This document shows, piece after piece, positions 35,279-44,372 of a stretch of 64,000 bases of DNA; within the stretch, counting starts at the first letter, position 1; each line of letters begins with the position of its first letter. The notes beneath the pieces are model-generated. The model was not told the origin of the DNA. It saw only the letters and a program-made list of their open reading frames with translations, and did not search any database. The stretch covers positions 47,823 to 111,822 of the forward strand of contig JBOFIT010000111.1 of NCBI GenBank assembly GCA_051650305.1, in the 5' to 3' direction. Origin of the DNA: JBOFDK01 sp051650305 (GTDB lineage Bacteria; Bacillota; Clostridia; Lachnospirales; Cellulosilyticaceae). The position numbers and the translations under genes are program-made.

Positions 35279-36454
35279 ATGGCGATTTTTAAAGAATTCC
35301 AACCCAACAGCCGAGATAGGAGTGTAGAAGATAGGCGAAGACATCGCGAGCTGGTGGAAAAAAGCATCAAAGACAATATAGGAAGTGTCATTGCAGAAGA
35401 AAGCATCGTAGGAAAGACCAGCAACAAAAAAATCAAGATTCCTATTAGAGGACTGAAGGAATACTACTTTCGATACGGTAAAAATCAGCAAAGTGTAGGA
35501 GCTGGTACAGGTAAAGAAGAAAAAGGAAAACGTATTCCAAAAGGAGATGGGAAAGGACAGGGAGAAGGCGCTGGAAATGATGAGGGTGAAGACATCTATG
35601 AAACAGAAATCACTGTAGATGAAGCCATCAACTTCTTGTTTGAAGACTTAGATCTTCCTTTCCTTCAAGAAAAAAAATTCAAAGAAGTAGAAGCCAGTGC
35701 TGGTGATAAAAGATGGGGGATTGCAGAAAAAGGCATTCCGCCTAGACTTTCGAAGAAGCATACGGTGATGGCTAAGATCAAGCGCCAGAAAAGTATGCAG
35801 CGAGCAGCGAGAGAAGCGGGCATTGACCACGAAGATGAGCGCATACCGTTCCATGAAGACGACTTGAAGTACTTTAGACGTAAACCAAAGCCAAGAAGAG
35901 ATTCCAATGCAGTGGTTATATGTATTATGGATACATCAGGTTCCATGGGGCATACAAAGAAAAGTCTCGCCAGAAGTTTTTATTTCTTGCTTTATCAGTT
36001 TTTACGTATCCGCTATATGAATGTAGAGATTGTCTTTATCGCTCATACAACGGTTGCCAAGGAAGTGAGTGAAGATGACTTCTTCCACAGAGGTGAAAGT
36101 GGCGGGACCTACATCAGTAGTGGGTACCAAAAAGCTTTGGAAATTATCGAGGAAAGATATCCTAGTGATGCATGGAACGTGTATGCCTTCCATTGTAGTG
36201 ATGGGGACAACTGGGGTGAAGATAATGAAAAGGCAGTGGAGCTTGCGAATAAACTTTGTGAAACCTGTAATTTATTTGGCTATGGAGAAATCAAAATCAG
36301 TACGTATACCAGTGCTATTTTGAATAAGTATTTGGATGAAGTAAAGGCGACAAATTTTTCGGCAGTTCGTATCTTTAAGAAAGAAGATGTATGGAAAGCT
36401 TTTGTAGATATGCTAAAAGTAGAAAGAGCTGTCATAGAAGGTGGGGATGAGTAA
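35279..36454 (+). CDS. yhbH: sporulation protein YhbH (DUF444, VWA-like)
   Basis: 391 residues from ATG 35279; the earlier frame start at 35258 would overlap prkA, while AGGTGATGG supports this one. The N-terminal half is charged and low in order with a Gly-rich stretch near 85-105. The C-terminal half is a von Willebrand A-like domain with the metal site D-T-S-G-S-M-G. It works with PrkA and SpoVR in sporulation; the biochemical role is not settled. The stop overlaps the spoVR start (TAATG). Confidence 0.93.
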   Translation: MAIFKEFQPNSRDRSVEDRRRHRELVEKSIKDNIGSVIAEESIVGKTSNKKIKIPIRGLKEYYFRYGKNQQSVGAGTGKEEKGKRIPKGDGKGQGEGAGNDEGEDIYETEITVDEAINFLFEDLDLPFLQEKKFKEVEASAGDKRWGIAEKGIPPRLSKKHTVMAKIKRQKSMQRAAREAGIDHEDERIPFHEDDLKYFRRKPKPRRDSNAVVICIMDTSGSMGHTKKSLARSFYFLLYQFLRIRYMNVEIVFIAHTTVAKEVSEDDFFHRGESGGTYISSGYQKALEIIEERYPSDAWNVYAFHCSDGDNWGEDNEKAVELANKLCETCNLFGYGEIKISTYTSAILNKYLDEVKATNFSAVRIFKKEDVWKAFVDMLKVERAVIEGGDE

Positions 36455-37734
36455 TGGACTATACCATGGACGAATTGATGGCATACAATGAAAAAATCGA
36501 GGCGCTTGCAAAAAGTATCGGCTTAGATTACTACGAGCAAGAATTTGAGATTATTAGCTTTGAAGATATGATGTGTTATGAGGCGTATGTAGGTATGCCA
36601 TCCCACTATCCTCACTGGAGTTTTGGAAAGAACTATGAGCGCATCAAGACGCTGTACCATTATAATTTGACTGGCTTACCTTATGAGATGGTCATTAACT
36701 CATCGCCTTGTCTTGCGTATCTGATGAAGGACAATAGCTTGGTGCTTCAGCTTCTTACTATTTCCCATGTGTATGGGCACAATGATTTCTTCAAGAACAA
36801 CAGGCTTTTCAAAGAGTATACCCATGCACAGTTGACCATTGATATGTTTAAAAATCATGCCAATCGTATCAGAACGTATATTCAAGACCCAAGTATAGGG
36901 TATGATGAAGTAGAGAAAATACTTGATGCAGCACACTCCATCAAGTATCAATCAGGTGCTTTTACTCACATTACAACAGAGACGGATGGGAACATCGAAT
37001 ACCCTTATGAGAACTTACTAGAATATCTGATGATGTATGGGCAGCTAGAAGAGTGGCAGCGTGATATTTTGATGATCGTGATGGAAGAAAGTCGATACTT
37101 TATGCCTCAAATCGAGACCAAGATTATGAATGAAGGTTGGGCGAGTTTTTGGCATTACAAAATCATGGGGCAATTAGGCCTTGATCAAGGCATGTATATG
37201 GAGTTTTTAAAGCATCATAACAATGTCATCTGTACCGTGCCAGGGCGACTCAACCCTTACTTTATAGGCTTTAAAATATGGGAGTCCCTTTATGAGAAGT
37301 ATGACGGTAACTTTGAGGAATTAAGTAGGATCAGGGCTGTGGAACGGGATGCATCTTTCATTAGGAAATATTTGAGCTATGAGATTTGTAATGATAGCCA
37401 TTTGTTTGAATTCCAAGAAGAAGAACGGTATTATGTGGTATCAGAAGTGTCTAACTCCGAAGGTTGGAAGCAAGTGAGAAATACCCTTGCCAATAATGTA
37501 GGGTTAGGCAGTATACCGACTATTCATGTGGAAGAAATGAATAAAAATGATAGGACTTTAGTACTTAATCACGTGTATGATGAGAGAGAACTTCATTTAT
37601 CTTTTGCCACAGAAACGTTAAAGTACATCCAAAAACTATGGGGTGGCAAGGTCATCCTGAAGACGTACCTTACAGGTTTGAAGCGTCGTATCGTCTGTAA
37701 TGAAGAGCAAAAAGTCCTTATTGAAAATAGCTAA
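36454..37734 (+). CDS. spoVR: stage V sporulation protein R
   Basis: 426 residues, a little shorter than the B. subtilis protein. The SpoVR family start (Y-x-x-x-F-E-I-I-S-F-E-D-M, P-x-H-Y-P-H-W-S-F-G) and H-V-Y-G-H-N-D-F-F-x-N-N are clear; N-E-G-W-A-S-F-W-H is also present. In Bacillus it is needed for normal cortex formation. Translationally coupled to yhbH by a one-base start/stop overlap. Confidence 0.95.
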   Translation: MDYTMDELMAYNEKIEALAKSIGLDYYEQEFEIISFEDMMCYEAYVGMPSHYPHWSFGKNYERIKTLYHYNLTGLPYEMVINSSPCLAYLMKDNSLVLQLLTISHVYGHNDFFKNNRLFKEYTHAQLTIDMFKNHANRIRTYIQDPSIGYDEVEKILDAAHSIKYQSGAFTHITTETDGNIEYPYENLLEYLMMYGQLEEWQRDILMIVMEESRYFMPQIETKIMNEGWASFWHYKIMGQLGLDQGMYMEFLKHHNNVICTVPGRLNPYFIGFKIWESLYEKYDGNFEELSRIRAVERDASFIRKYLSYEICNDSHLFEFQEEERYYVVSEVSNSEGWKQVRNTLANNVGLGSIPTIHVEEMNKNDRTLVLNHVYDERELHLSFATETLKYIQKLWGGKVILKTYLTGLKRRIVCNEEQKVLIENS

Positions 37735-37781
37735 GAGAGGAGCATCATCTGTGAAAGGTGATGCTCTTTAGCTTGTTTTTT
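37729..37781 (+). terminator. spoVR terminator
   Basis: Two-part stem: AGCTAA/TTAGCT outside and GAGCATCATC/GGTGATGCTC inside, followed by six T. Confidence 0.75.
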
Positions 37782-37841
37782 GATGGCATAACAAGTAAAA
37801 TAAAGCCATAAGATAAAAGACAGCAAATCGTGGAGGACGTT

Positions 37842-38642
37842 ATGACATTTCAATTATGTACAATCGCAAGTGGAAGCAGTGGGAACTGTACTTTATTACA
37901 GGCAGGAGACACATGCATTCTTATAGATGTAGGGATTAGCGGCAAAAAAGCTTTAGCAGGGTTAGATGAGTTGGGGATCGATCCAAGTATCATTCAAGGT
38001 ATATTCATCACCCATGAACATAGTGACCATATTAAGGGCGTAGGTATTTTAAGTAGGAAATTGGGTATACCTATCTATGCAACCCAAGTTACTTGGGAAC
38101 ATATGCTTCGTCAGGAAATGCTTGGTAAGGTAGCAGAGGAGCATCAAAAGTTCATCGAGAAAGATCAGGTGCTTACTATTGGGGACTTAAGCATCACACC
38201 GTATAGTATCTACCATGATGCAGTGGACCCGGTAGGGTATGTCTTTGAATACTTAGGTAAAAAAATCGTCTTAGCAACAGACCTTGGGAAAGTAGACCGC
38301 AAGCTGGTAAGCAACCTTTATGGTGCCCATGGTATTCTGTTAGAGTTCAACCATGATGTGAATATGGTAGAGGTAGGGAGCTATCCTTTCCCTCTGAAAA
38401 GACGTATATTAGGAGATTTTGGGCATCTGAGCAATGACCTAGCGGCTAAAGTACTGACACATATTTACCATGAAGAAATGCAATGGGTTATTTTAGGGCA
38501 TTTAAGCAAAGATAATAATTTACCAGACTTAGCATACCTTACAGCGAAGAATGCCTTAGATGCCAAAAACATTCGAATAGGCGAAGATCTAATCGTTACA
38601 GTAGCCAATCGTGATACGGTGACACCACCACACCACGTGTAA
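37842..38642 (+). CDS. walJ: WalJ/YycJ metallo-beta-lactamase fold hydrolase
   Basis: 266 residues from ATG 37842 (GGAGG six bases upstream; a GTG at 37830 is in frame). The start L-C-T-I-A-S-G-S-S-G-N-C is the YycJ mark. Metal ligands are in T-H-E-H-S-D-H-I, followed by the family's downstream His and Asp residues, including the A-T-D-L-G segment and F-G-H-L-S-N-D. YycJ is usually part of the walRK operon and affects wall homeostasis; here it stands apart from walRK. Confidence 0.86.
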   Translation: MTFQLCTIASGSSGNCTLLQAGDTCILIDVGISGKKALAGLDELGIDPSIIQGIFITHEHSDHIKGVGILSRKLGIPIYATQVTWEHMLRQEMLGKVAEEHQKFIEKDQVLTIGDLSITPYSIYHDAVDPVGYVFEYLGKKIVLATDLGKVDRKLVSNLYGAHGILLEFNHDVNMVEVGSYPFPLKRRILGDFGHLSNDLAAKVLTHIYHEEMQWVILGHLSKDNNLPDLAYLTAKNALDAKNIRIGEDLIVTVANRDTVTPPHHV

Positions 38643-38666
38643 AAATACTAGGAAAGGAAGTTTTTT

Positions 38667-40148
38667 GTGCACACATCCCGTATAAGTACCCATGTCTATT
38701 ATTTTCCTTTTTCATGGCGTAAGGAAAGCATCAAACGTAATTTTCAGTTTAAGCAACATAAACAAATGGCAGATGGTGAAGTGGGGAAGATTGCTGCATG
38801 GCAGATGCGTCAGCATCACATTATAGAAGATAAGCATTATAATGAACTGGTGTATTTTTATAAACCGGTGCAGGCACTTCTTCACGAACAAAAGCAAGGG
38901 TGCATCGTAAAGGTCTATGAAAAAGAAAAACTTCAATCAAAAGATGAACTAATCATGGTAGTGGATGGTAGACAGTATACGCTTCATATAGCAGATCTTA
39001 CCCTGAAGTTTTATAAAAGTGGCATTGGGATTTTAAGCTTAGAAGTGGTGAATGACAAATATAAAGAGCCAGAAGAAATCATAGGGATTAATGGACTGGG
39101 AAAATGTGTGTACCCTTATATCCTGCCTATTGAACATGCACAGAAAGATTATTTTCCAGAGCGCATTGTCTTTAAACTTGGCGATGAAACAATCGTCGAG
39201 AATTTTGATAAGCAGTATAAAAAATCACCGATGATTGTGGCAGACTTTATTATGGCGCTTTTAGGACCTGATTTTTACTGTGAAGGGCAAGTGAGAGGTA
39301 GTGCACGATTTGCCATCGAACCGCTGTTTAGCAATCGTATGTTTACCCTGTGTCTCTACAAAAATCAGCAGTTACTTGAAAACATAAAGAATAAAACGGT
39401 GAAGGAACATTTCTTACGTCAATTTATGGTGTTTAGCCGTAAAGAAAAAGTCTTCGATGTCCATTATATCGAGCTTCCTAAAGTGCTGTATGGCATTGGG
39501 CGATTCGCTTTGATCGGTATTACTGCAGATGAAAAAGAAAGTAAACTTTATAATGAACTCACCACCTTAGCCATCGTGCAGCGTGCCAGTCTCTTGCATT
39601 TTTCAAATCAGATAGCGTTTATCACCACGTTACCAAAAGAGCAAGTGGTATCAGGGATCGGGAACTTGTATGAAATCTACATGCAGTTTGTGAATCAGAT
39701 GTACTTTCATGAGGTGACGGTAGATGTACAGGGGTCTTGTATTTATGAAGGCTTACTTAAGCAACTGAGAATCAAGGAAGAGATGCAAGACTTGGTGTTT
39801 GAGATGAGAGAAGTCCATGAGTATACTTCTTTTATACAGAAGAATCAATCCCAGTCGAGGATGGATATGCTGGCAGTGGTGGGGACGCTACTGGTAATTC
39901 CTACTTTTGTGACGGGCTTTTTTGGGATGAACATTCTAGAAGAAGGGTTTATACGTTGGTGGGAAAGGAAAGATATCCTACTCTTTATTAATAGCTATGT
40001 GATTCTTCCGGTCTTTGCGATACTGGGAGTGTATAGTTGGTGGGTGAAAGGGCATCGGTATGAGAAAGTATGGCGACTGATGTTAGCCATTGCTATGATT
40101 GGCAGTTTAGTGGTTTTACTTACTCAAGGGTGTGGGCTTTCAAAATAG
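38667..40148 (+). CDS. CorA-like membrane protein with long N-terminal domain
   Basis: 493 residues from a GTG start at 38667 behind GGAAAGGAAG. The first ~390 residues look cytoplasmic and are not recognised, except for a coiled-coil-like end. Then come three hydrophobic helices (about 400-418, 436-455, 465-485). The first ends in F-F-G-M-N with G420-M421-N422, the selectivity motif of CorA/Mrs2 magnesium channels; CorA has only two helices, so the third is atypical. It may carry divalent cations; the remote similarity makes this tentative. Confidence 0.55.
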   Translation: MHTSRISTHVYYFPFSWRKESIKRNFQFKQHKQMADGEVGKIAAWQMRQHHIIEDKHYNELVYFYKPVQALLHEQKQGCIVKVYEKEKLQSKDELIMVVDGRQYTLHIADLTLKFYKSGIGILSLEVVNDKYKEPEEIIGINGLGKCVYPYILPIEHAQKDYFPERIVFKLGDETIVENFDKQYKKSPMIVADFIMALLGPDFYCEGQVRGSARFAIEPLFSNRMFTLCLYKNQQLLENIKNKTVKEHFLRQFMVFSRKEKVFDVHYIELPKVLYGIGRFALIGITADEKESKLYNELTTLAIVQRASLLHFSNQIAFITTLPKEQVVSGIGNLYEIYMQFVNQMYFHEVTVDVQGSCIYEGLLKQLRIKEEMQDLVFEMREVHEYTSFIQKNQSQSRMDMLAVVGTLLVIPTFVTGFFGMNILEEGFIRWWERKDILLFINSYVILPVFAILGVYSWWVKGHRYEKVWRLMLAIAMIGSLVVLLTQGCGLSK

Positions 40149-40160
40149 AAATAACGCCAT

Positions 40161-40196
40161 AATAAAAGGACATCAGCCGATGTCCTTTTATTGTTC
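40161..40196. terminator. bidirectional terminator before pepF
   Basis: Perfect 14-base stem (AATAAAAGGACATC) with a 4-base loop, A and T runs on both sides, between convergent genes. Confidence 0.9.
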
Positions 40197-40205
40197 TATT
40201 GGGTA

Positions 40206-42008
40206 TTAGAGTGTCTTGAACTCTTCGATGAGTTCTTTGAACACATGGAGTGCTTCTTCGATAGGAGCTTTGGTACTCATATCAACCCCAGCATTTTTTA
40301 AGAGGTCGATAGGGTCTTTGGAAGAGCCACCACTTAGGAAAGACTTGTATTTGGTGACAGCTTCTTCGCCTTTTTCTAGGATGCCTGTGGAAAGGGCGAT
40401 GGCAGCTGAGAAACCAGTAGCGTATTGGTACACATAGAATGGTGTATTGTAGAAGTGAGGTATACGTGACCATTCGATGGCGATGGCCTCGTCTACCACC
40501 ATGTCATCTCCGTGATACTTCTTCACAAGGTTGTAATAAGTGTCGCAAATCACATCTGTTGTAAGGCTTTCACCAGATGAAGCTTTGTCGAAGATAATCT
40601 TCTCAAATTCAGCAAACATAGTTTGACGATAAACAGTGGTTCTGAATTGCTCCATAAAGTGGTTGAGTAAGTATTTGCGGTACAGTGGGTCTGTCGTTGT
40701 CTTTAAAAGATACTGCATAAGAAGTGCTTCGTTTACTGTAGAAGCTACTTCAGCTACGAAGATGCAGTAACTTCCGTAAGCGTAAGGTTGTGTGCCATGA
40801 GAAAGGTAACTGTGTACAGCGTGGCCCATCTCATGAGCGAGGGTAAAGAGGTTGTCGAGATTATCCATGTAGTTCATGAGTACGTAAGGGTGTGCTAAGC
40901 CATGGCAACCCCAAGAGTAGGCACCTGAACGTTTCCCTTGGTTCTCGTATTTATCAATCCAACGATTGTCGAAAGCTTCTTTTAAGATAGCGATATAATC
41001 TTCACCCAGTGGTGCAAGGGCTTGAAGAACGATGTCACATGCTTCATCGAAGGTGATGTGCTTGCTGAAGTCTTTCACAAGAGGAACAGCGAGGTCGTAC
41101 ATATGAAGTGTATCAACGCCTAGTTGATCTTTACGTACGGCTAAGTAGTCGTGCATAAGATTCACGTTATCGCTTATGGTATCGATGAGATTGGTGTATA
41201 CCGCAGTTGGAATGTTGTTTTTGTCTAAAGACTTCTCCATGGTAGAAGGGAAGTTACGTACTTTAGCAAAAAGATTGGACTGGGCAACGTTGGAACTGAG
41301 AATGCTAGAAAGTGTATTTTTAAAGCTTAAATACACACTGTAGAAAGCTTCGAAAGCTTCCTGACGTACACGGCGGTCTTCACTTTCTAGGCAGGTAATG
41401 AAATTCCCATGTGTAAGTGTGAGAGGATTTCCGTTGCTATCTGTAATGGTAGGGAAGGTGATATCTGCATCGTGGAACATGGCATAGATATTTTTCGGAG
41501 CATTCCCTACTTCTTGGAACTTGGCAAGTAAAGACTCAGTAGATGGATCTAAGATATGCGCTTTCTGACGTTGAAGTTCTTCGAATTGACGACGGTAAAC
41601 GCCAAGTTCTGGTACTTGGGTAACGAAAGTTTCGAAGCTTTCAGGTGATAGTTCGCTGAGTTCAGGATTGACGAAGGCAGTACGTGCCCCCGCATCGATG
41701 AGAAGCTTTTCAGATTGGCTAGCAAGTCCTTGATAGAAACTATTGCCACCATCTTGATGAAGGCGCATATGGGTATAAAGATAAATCTTCTCAATAACCA
41801 TAGCAAAGGCATCGGATACTTGAAGGGCTTCATAAAGAGTAGCCCCATCAGCAGTAAGCTTACCTTGGTATTTTGAAAAATCTTCGAGTGCTTTATAGGA
41901 AGCAGCGATGCTTGAGGTAACCTCAGCATCAGAGGCGAACATATCTTCTAAGCGCCAAGTGTTTTCTGATTGGACATCAGAACGTTTTTTTAAAGTGTGT
42001 GATGACAT
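40206..42008 (-). CDS. pepF: oligoendopeptidase F
   Basis: 600 residues of the M3B metallopeptidase family. Zinc motif H-E-M-G-H with the following A-V-H-S is clear in the C-terminal half. It cuts peptides of roughly 7-17 residues in the cytoplasm. GGAG is upstream of the ATG. Single gene transcribed from the 186-base divergent gap shared with dppA. Confidence 0.94.
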   Translation of the reverse strand: MSSHTLKKRSDVQSENTWRLEDMFASDAEVTSSIAASYKALEDFSKYQGKLTADGATLYEALQVSDAFAMVIEKIYLYTHMRLHQDGGNSFYQGLASQSEKLLIDAGARTAFVNPELSELSPESFETFVTQVPELGVYRRQFEELQRQKAHILDPSTESLLAKFQEVGNAPKNIYAMFHDADITFPTITDSNGNPLTLTHGNFITCLESEDRRVRQEAFEAFYSVYLSFKNTLSSILSSNVAQSNLFAKVRNFPSTMEKSLDKNNIPTAVYTNLIDTISDNVNLMHDYLAVRKDQLGVDTLHMYDLAVPLVKDFSKHITFDEACDIVLQALAPLGEDYIAILKEAFDNRWIDKYENQGKRSGAYSWGCHGLAHPYVLMNYMDNLDNLFTLAHEMGHAVHSYLSHGTQPYAYGSYCIFVAEVASTVNEALLMQYLLKTTTDPLYRKYLLNHFMEQFRTTVYRQTMFAEFEKIIFDKASSGESLTTDVICDTYYNLVKKYHGDDMVVDEAIAIEWSRIPHFYNTPFYVYQYATGFSAAIALSTGILEKGEEAVTKYKSFLSGGSSKDPIDLLKNAGVDMSTKAPIEEALHVFKELIEEFKTL

Positions 42009-42127
42009 AAAAAAAATCTCCTTTCTTTTTGTAAAACAAATTTTAGAATTTAAACAAGCTTAATTTAGTATACTACGAATAATGGAAAAACATAAGAAAA
42101 AAAAGAAAATAATGCCGTAGAATTGCT

Positions 42128-42156
42128 TTGATATTTTAAAGGGGCTTTGCTATACT
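42128..42156 (+). promoter_or_regulatory. dppA-cob operon promoter
   Basis: TTGATA at 42128 and TATACT at 42151 with a 17-base spacer, each one or two bases from consensus. No cobalamin riboswitch is visible between it and dppA. Confidence 0.7.
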
Positions 42157-42194
42157 AACAATAAGAATAGAGAGTCTAAAAGGTAGGTGACGAG

Positions 42195-42986
42195 ATGAAA
42201 CTTTTTATCAGTGCAGATATAGAAGGTATAACAGGTATATCCACATGGGAAGAGGCTGCCAATGCCCCAAATCATGAAGCGAAGGAACGCATGACAAAAG
42301 AAGTAGCAGCAGCTTGTAAAGGCGCCATCGAGGCAGGTGTACGAGAGATTGTCATTAAAGATGCCCATGGAGATGGCAAGAATTTGCTCTATCCACTTTT
42401 GCCACGTATTGCAAAACTCATTTCAGGTTGGAGTAATCACCCGTATAATATGGTGGAGGGCTTAGATGATACATTTGATGGGATTGCTTTTATCGGGTAT
42501 CATTCTCATGCAACGTCTAATGCATCACCACTGGCGCATACATTGGAGCCACGAAGTATCCGCGGCATTTATATCAATGACAAGCCAGCCAGTGAATTTC
42601 TCATTTATGCTTATGCTGCAACGATGATAGGTGTACCTATTGTAGCAGTGAGTGGCGATGGTGGACTCGTACGTGAAGTACGTCAGTGGGATGAAAAGAT
42701 AGCAGCAGTAGCTGTACAAGAAGGCTTTGGTGGTGGTGTCGTAAGTATCCATCCAGAAGTGGCCCTAGAACGTATCGAAAAAGCAGTTAAGACAGGGGTG
42801 GAGCAACTTGCATCCACGCAGTTACGCACCATGCCAGAAGTCTTTAATTTGAAGATTGTCTTTAAACGCCATCAAGATGCCTATAAGTATTCGTTTTATC
42901 CAGGCGTGAAGCAAATTGATGAGTTTACTATTTCTTATACATCAGATGACTATATGGATATTTTGACACTTTTATTATTTATCTAG
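42195..42986 (+). CDS. dppA: M55 family D-aminopeptidase DppA
   Basis: 263 residues. The start M-K-L-F-I-S-A-D-I-E-G-I-T-G (D8, E10) and K-D-A-H-G-D-G are zinc-binding parts of the M55 decamer. I-G-Y-H-S-H and V-S-G-D-G follow. It releases D-Ala and similar residues from peptides, perhaps in cell-wall recycling. First gene of a run with gaps of only 14-38 bases through cobT. Confidence 0.93.
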   Translation: MKLFISADIEGITGISTWEEAANAPNHEAKERMTKEVAAACKGAIEAGVREIVIKDAHGDGKNLLYPLLPRIAKLISGWSNHPYNMVEGLDDTFDGIAFIGYHSHATSNASPLAHTLEPRSIRGIYINDKPASEFLIYAYAATMIGVPIVAVSGDGGLVREVRQWDEKIAAVAVQEGFGGGVVSIHPEVALERIEKAVKTGVEQLASTQLRTMPEVFNLKIVFKRHQDAYKYSFYPGVKQIDEFTISYTSDDYMDILTLLLFI

Positions 42987-43002
42987 AGGGAGGACGACTA
43001 AG

Positions 43003-43767
43003 ATGTTTGATTGTCATTTACATACAGCGTACTCGGCAGATTCAAAGATGGCGCTAGATGAGGTGGTGGCACAATGCCAGCATCTAGGTATAGGCTGTAT
43101 TTTAACAGAACACATGGATATGGATTTTCCAGGTGACTTGGTGTTTGAATGTGATGTACCAGCGTATTTTAAGGCGTATGCACCAATGCGTAGTGAAAAG
43201 CTTCTCTTAGGCATTGAGATAGGGATGCAACCAAGTGTGGTTAAGGAAAACCAAGAACTCATCAGTGCATATCCTTTTGATTTTGTACTCGTATCTACTC
43301 ATGTAGTAGACGGTGTGGACTTGTGTAACGAAGCGTACTATAAAGGTCGTACCAAAGAAGAGGCTTTCGGACGCTACTTTGAGGTGATGTGTGAGAACAT
43401 ACAGCAACTTGAAGACTTTGATGCCATGAGTCATATGGATTACATTTCACGCTATTGCCCTTATGAAGATGCGGAGATTACTTATGAGGTATTTCAAGGG
43501 GAAATAGACCAAGTACTTGAGGTTTTAGTGACTAAAGGTAAGGTGCTTGAAGTGAATACCAAGCGTTTTAGATTGCCAGGTGTGAAAGCCAACTACGAAA
43601 AGATACTTAAAAGGTACAAGGAACTTGGTGGACAAGCCGTTACATTAGGTTCTGATGCCCATCAAAGTATGTATATCGGTTCACATTTTGCAGAAGCTAA
43701 GGCGTTATGTGATAGGGTGGGATTAGAAGTTGTTTACTTTAAAGAGCGTCTACGTAGGTCCTTGTAA
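43003..43767 (+). CDS. PHP-domain phosphatase, histidinol-phosphatase (HisJ) type
   Basis: 254 residues. PHP metal ligands start with D-C-H-L-H (H5, H7), then T-E-H-M-D, L-G-I-E-I-G, S-T-H-V-V, S-H-M-D-Y and G-S-D-A-H at the end. The family dephosphorylates histidinol phosphate, which would complete the his pathway coded at the end of this window. It is placed in the dppA-cob run instead of the his operon, so another phosphate ester is possible. Confidence 0.78.
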   Translation: MFDCHLHTAYSADSKMALDEVVAQCQHLGIGCILTEHMDMDFPGDLVFECDVPAYFKAYAPMRSEKLLLGIEIGMQPSVVKENQELISAYPFDFVLVSTHVVDGVDLCNEAYYKGRTKEEAFGRYFEVMCENIQQLEDFDAMSHMDYISRYCPYEDAEITYEVFQGEIDQVLEVLVTKGKVLEVNTKRFRLPGVKANYEKILKRYKELGGQAVTLGSDAHQSMYIGSHFAEAKALCDRVGLEVVYFKERLRRSL

Positions 43768-43782
43768 AGAAGGAGGAAAGCG

Positions 43783-44358
43783 ATGAAAATATACTGGGTA
43801 AGACATGGGAAGACCGAACAAAATGTCAACCAAAATTATTATGGCAAACTGGATGCAAGGTTGACACCAGAAGGCATACAGGAAGTGAAAAGTATCTGTA
43901 CCAATTTTGATGATTGTATCAATGTCTATATGAGTCCAGCGGCAAGAGCTGTGGAGACCGCAAGCCTTTTGTTTCAAGGGATTTACTTTAATCCGGATTC
44001 CAGACTTCTTGAGCGTAACATGGGTATCTTTGAGGGGATGAGTGACCGAGACATCAAGGCAAAGTATCCGAAGGAACGCGAAGAGTGGTATAAAGATTGG
44101 CGAAACTATGTGATTCCTGACGGTGAAAGTGCGACGATGCAGTATGAACGTGTACGTCGTTTTATTCAGGAAAGAGAGCGCGAAGGCAAAGATGCTATTG
44201 TGGTATGTCATGCGGGGACCATACGTATGGCTTTAAGTTATATGCTAGGAGAAAATCTTGATATGTTTTGGAAATTCAAGGTAGATACTGGCATTGTCGT
44301 TACGACTACCTTTGAAGACAGATACTGGTATATAGAGATGGCTAGAAAATATTATTAA
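43783..44358 (+). CDS. cobC: histidine phosphatase family, probable alpha-ribazole phosphatase
   Basis: 191 residues. R-H-G-K-T at 7-11 holds the phospho-histidine H8, and C-H-A-G-T carries the second His. The family includes many phosphoglycerate mutase-like enzymes; the call CobC rests on cobS following 14 bases later. It would remove the 5' phosphate from alpha-ribazole phosphate or adenosylcobalamin phosphate. AAGGAGG precedes the ATG. Confidence 0.78.
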   Translation: MKIYWVRHGKTEQNVNQNYYGKLDARLTPEGIQEVKSICTNFDDCINVYMSPAARAVETASLLFQGIYFNPDSRLLERNMGIFEGMSDRDIKAKYPKEREEWYKDWRNYVIPDGESATMQYERVRRFIQEREREGKDAIVVCHAGTIRMALSYMLGENLDMFWKFKVDTGIVVTTTFEDRYWYIEMARKYY

Positions 44359-44372
44359 AAGTGAGGTAGTGT

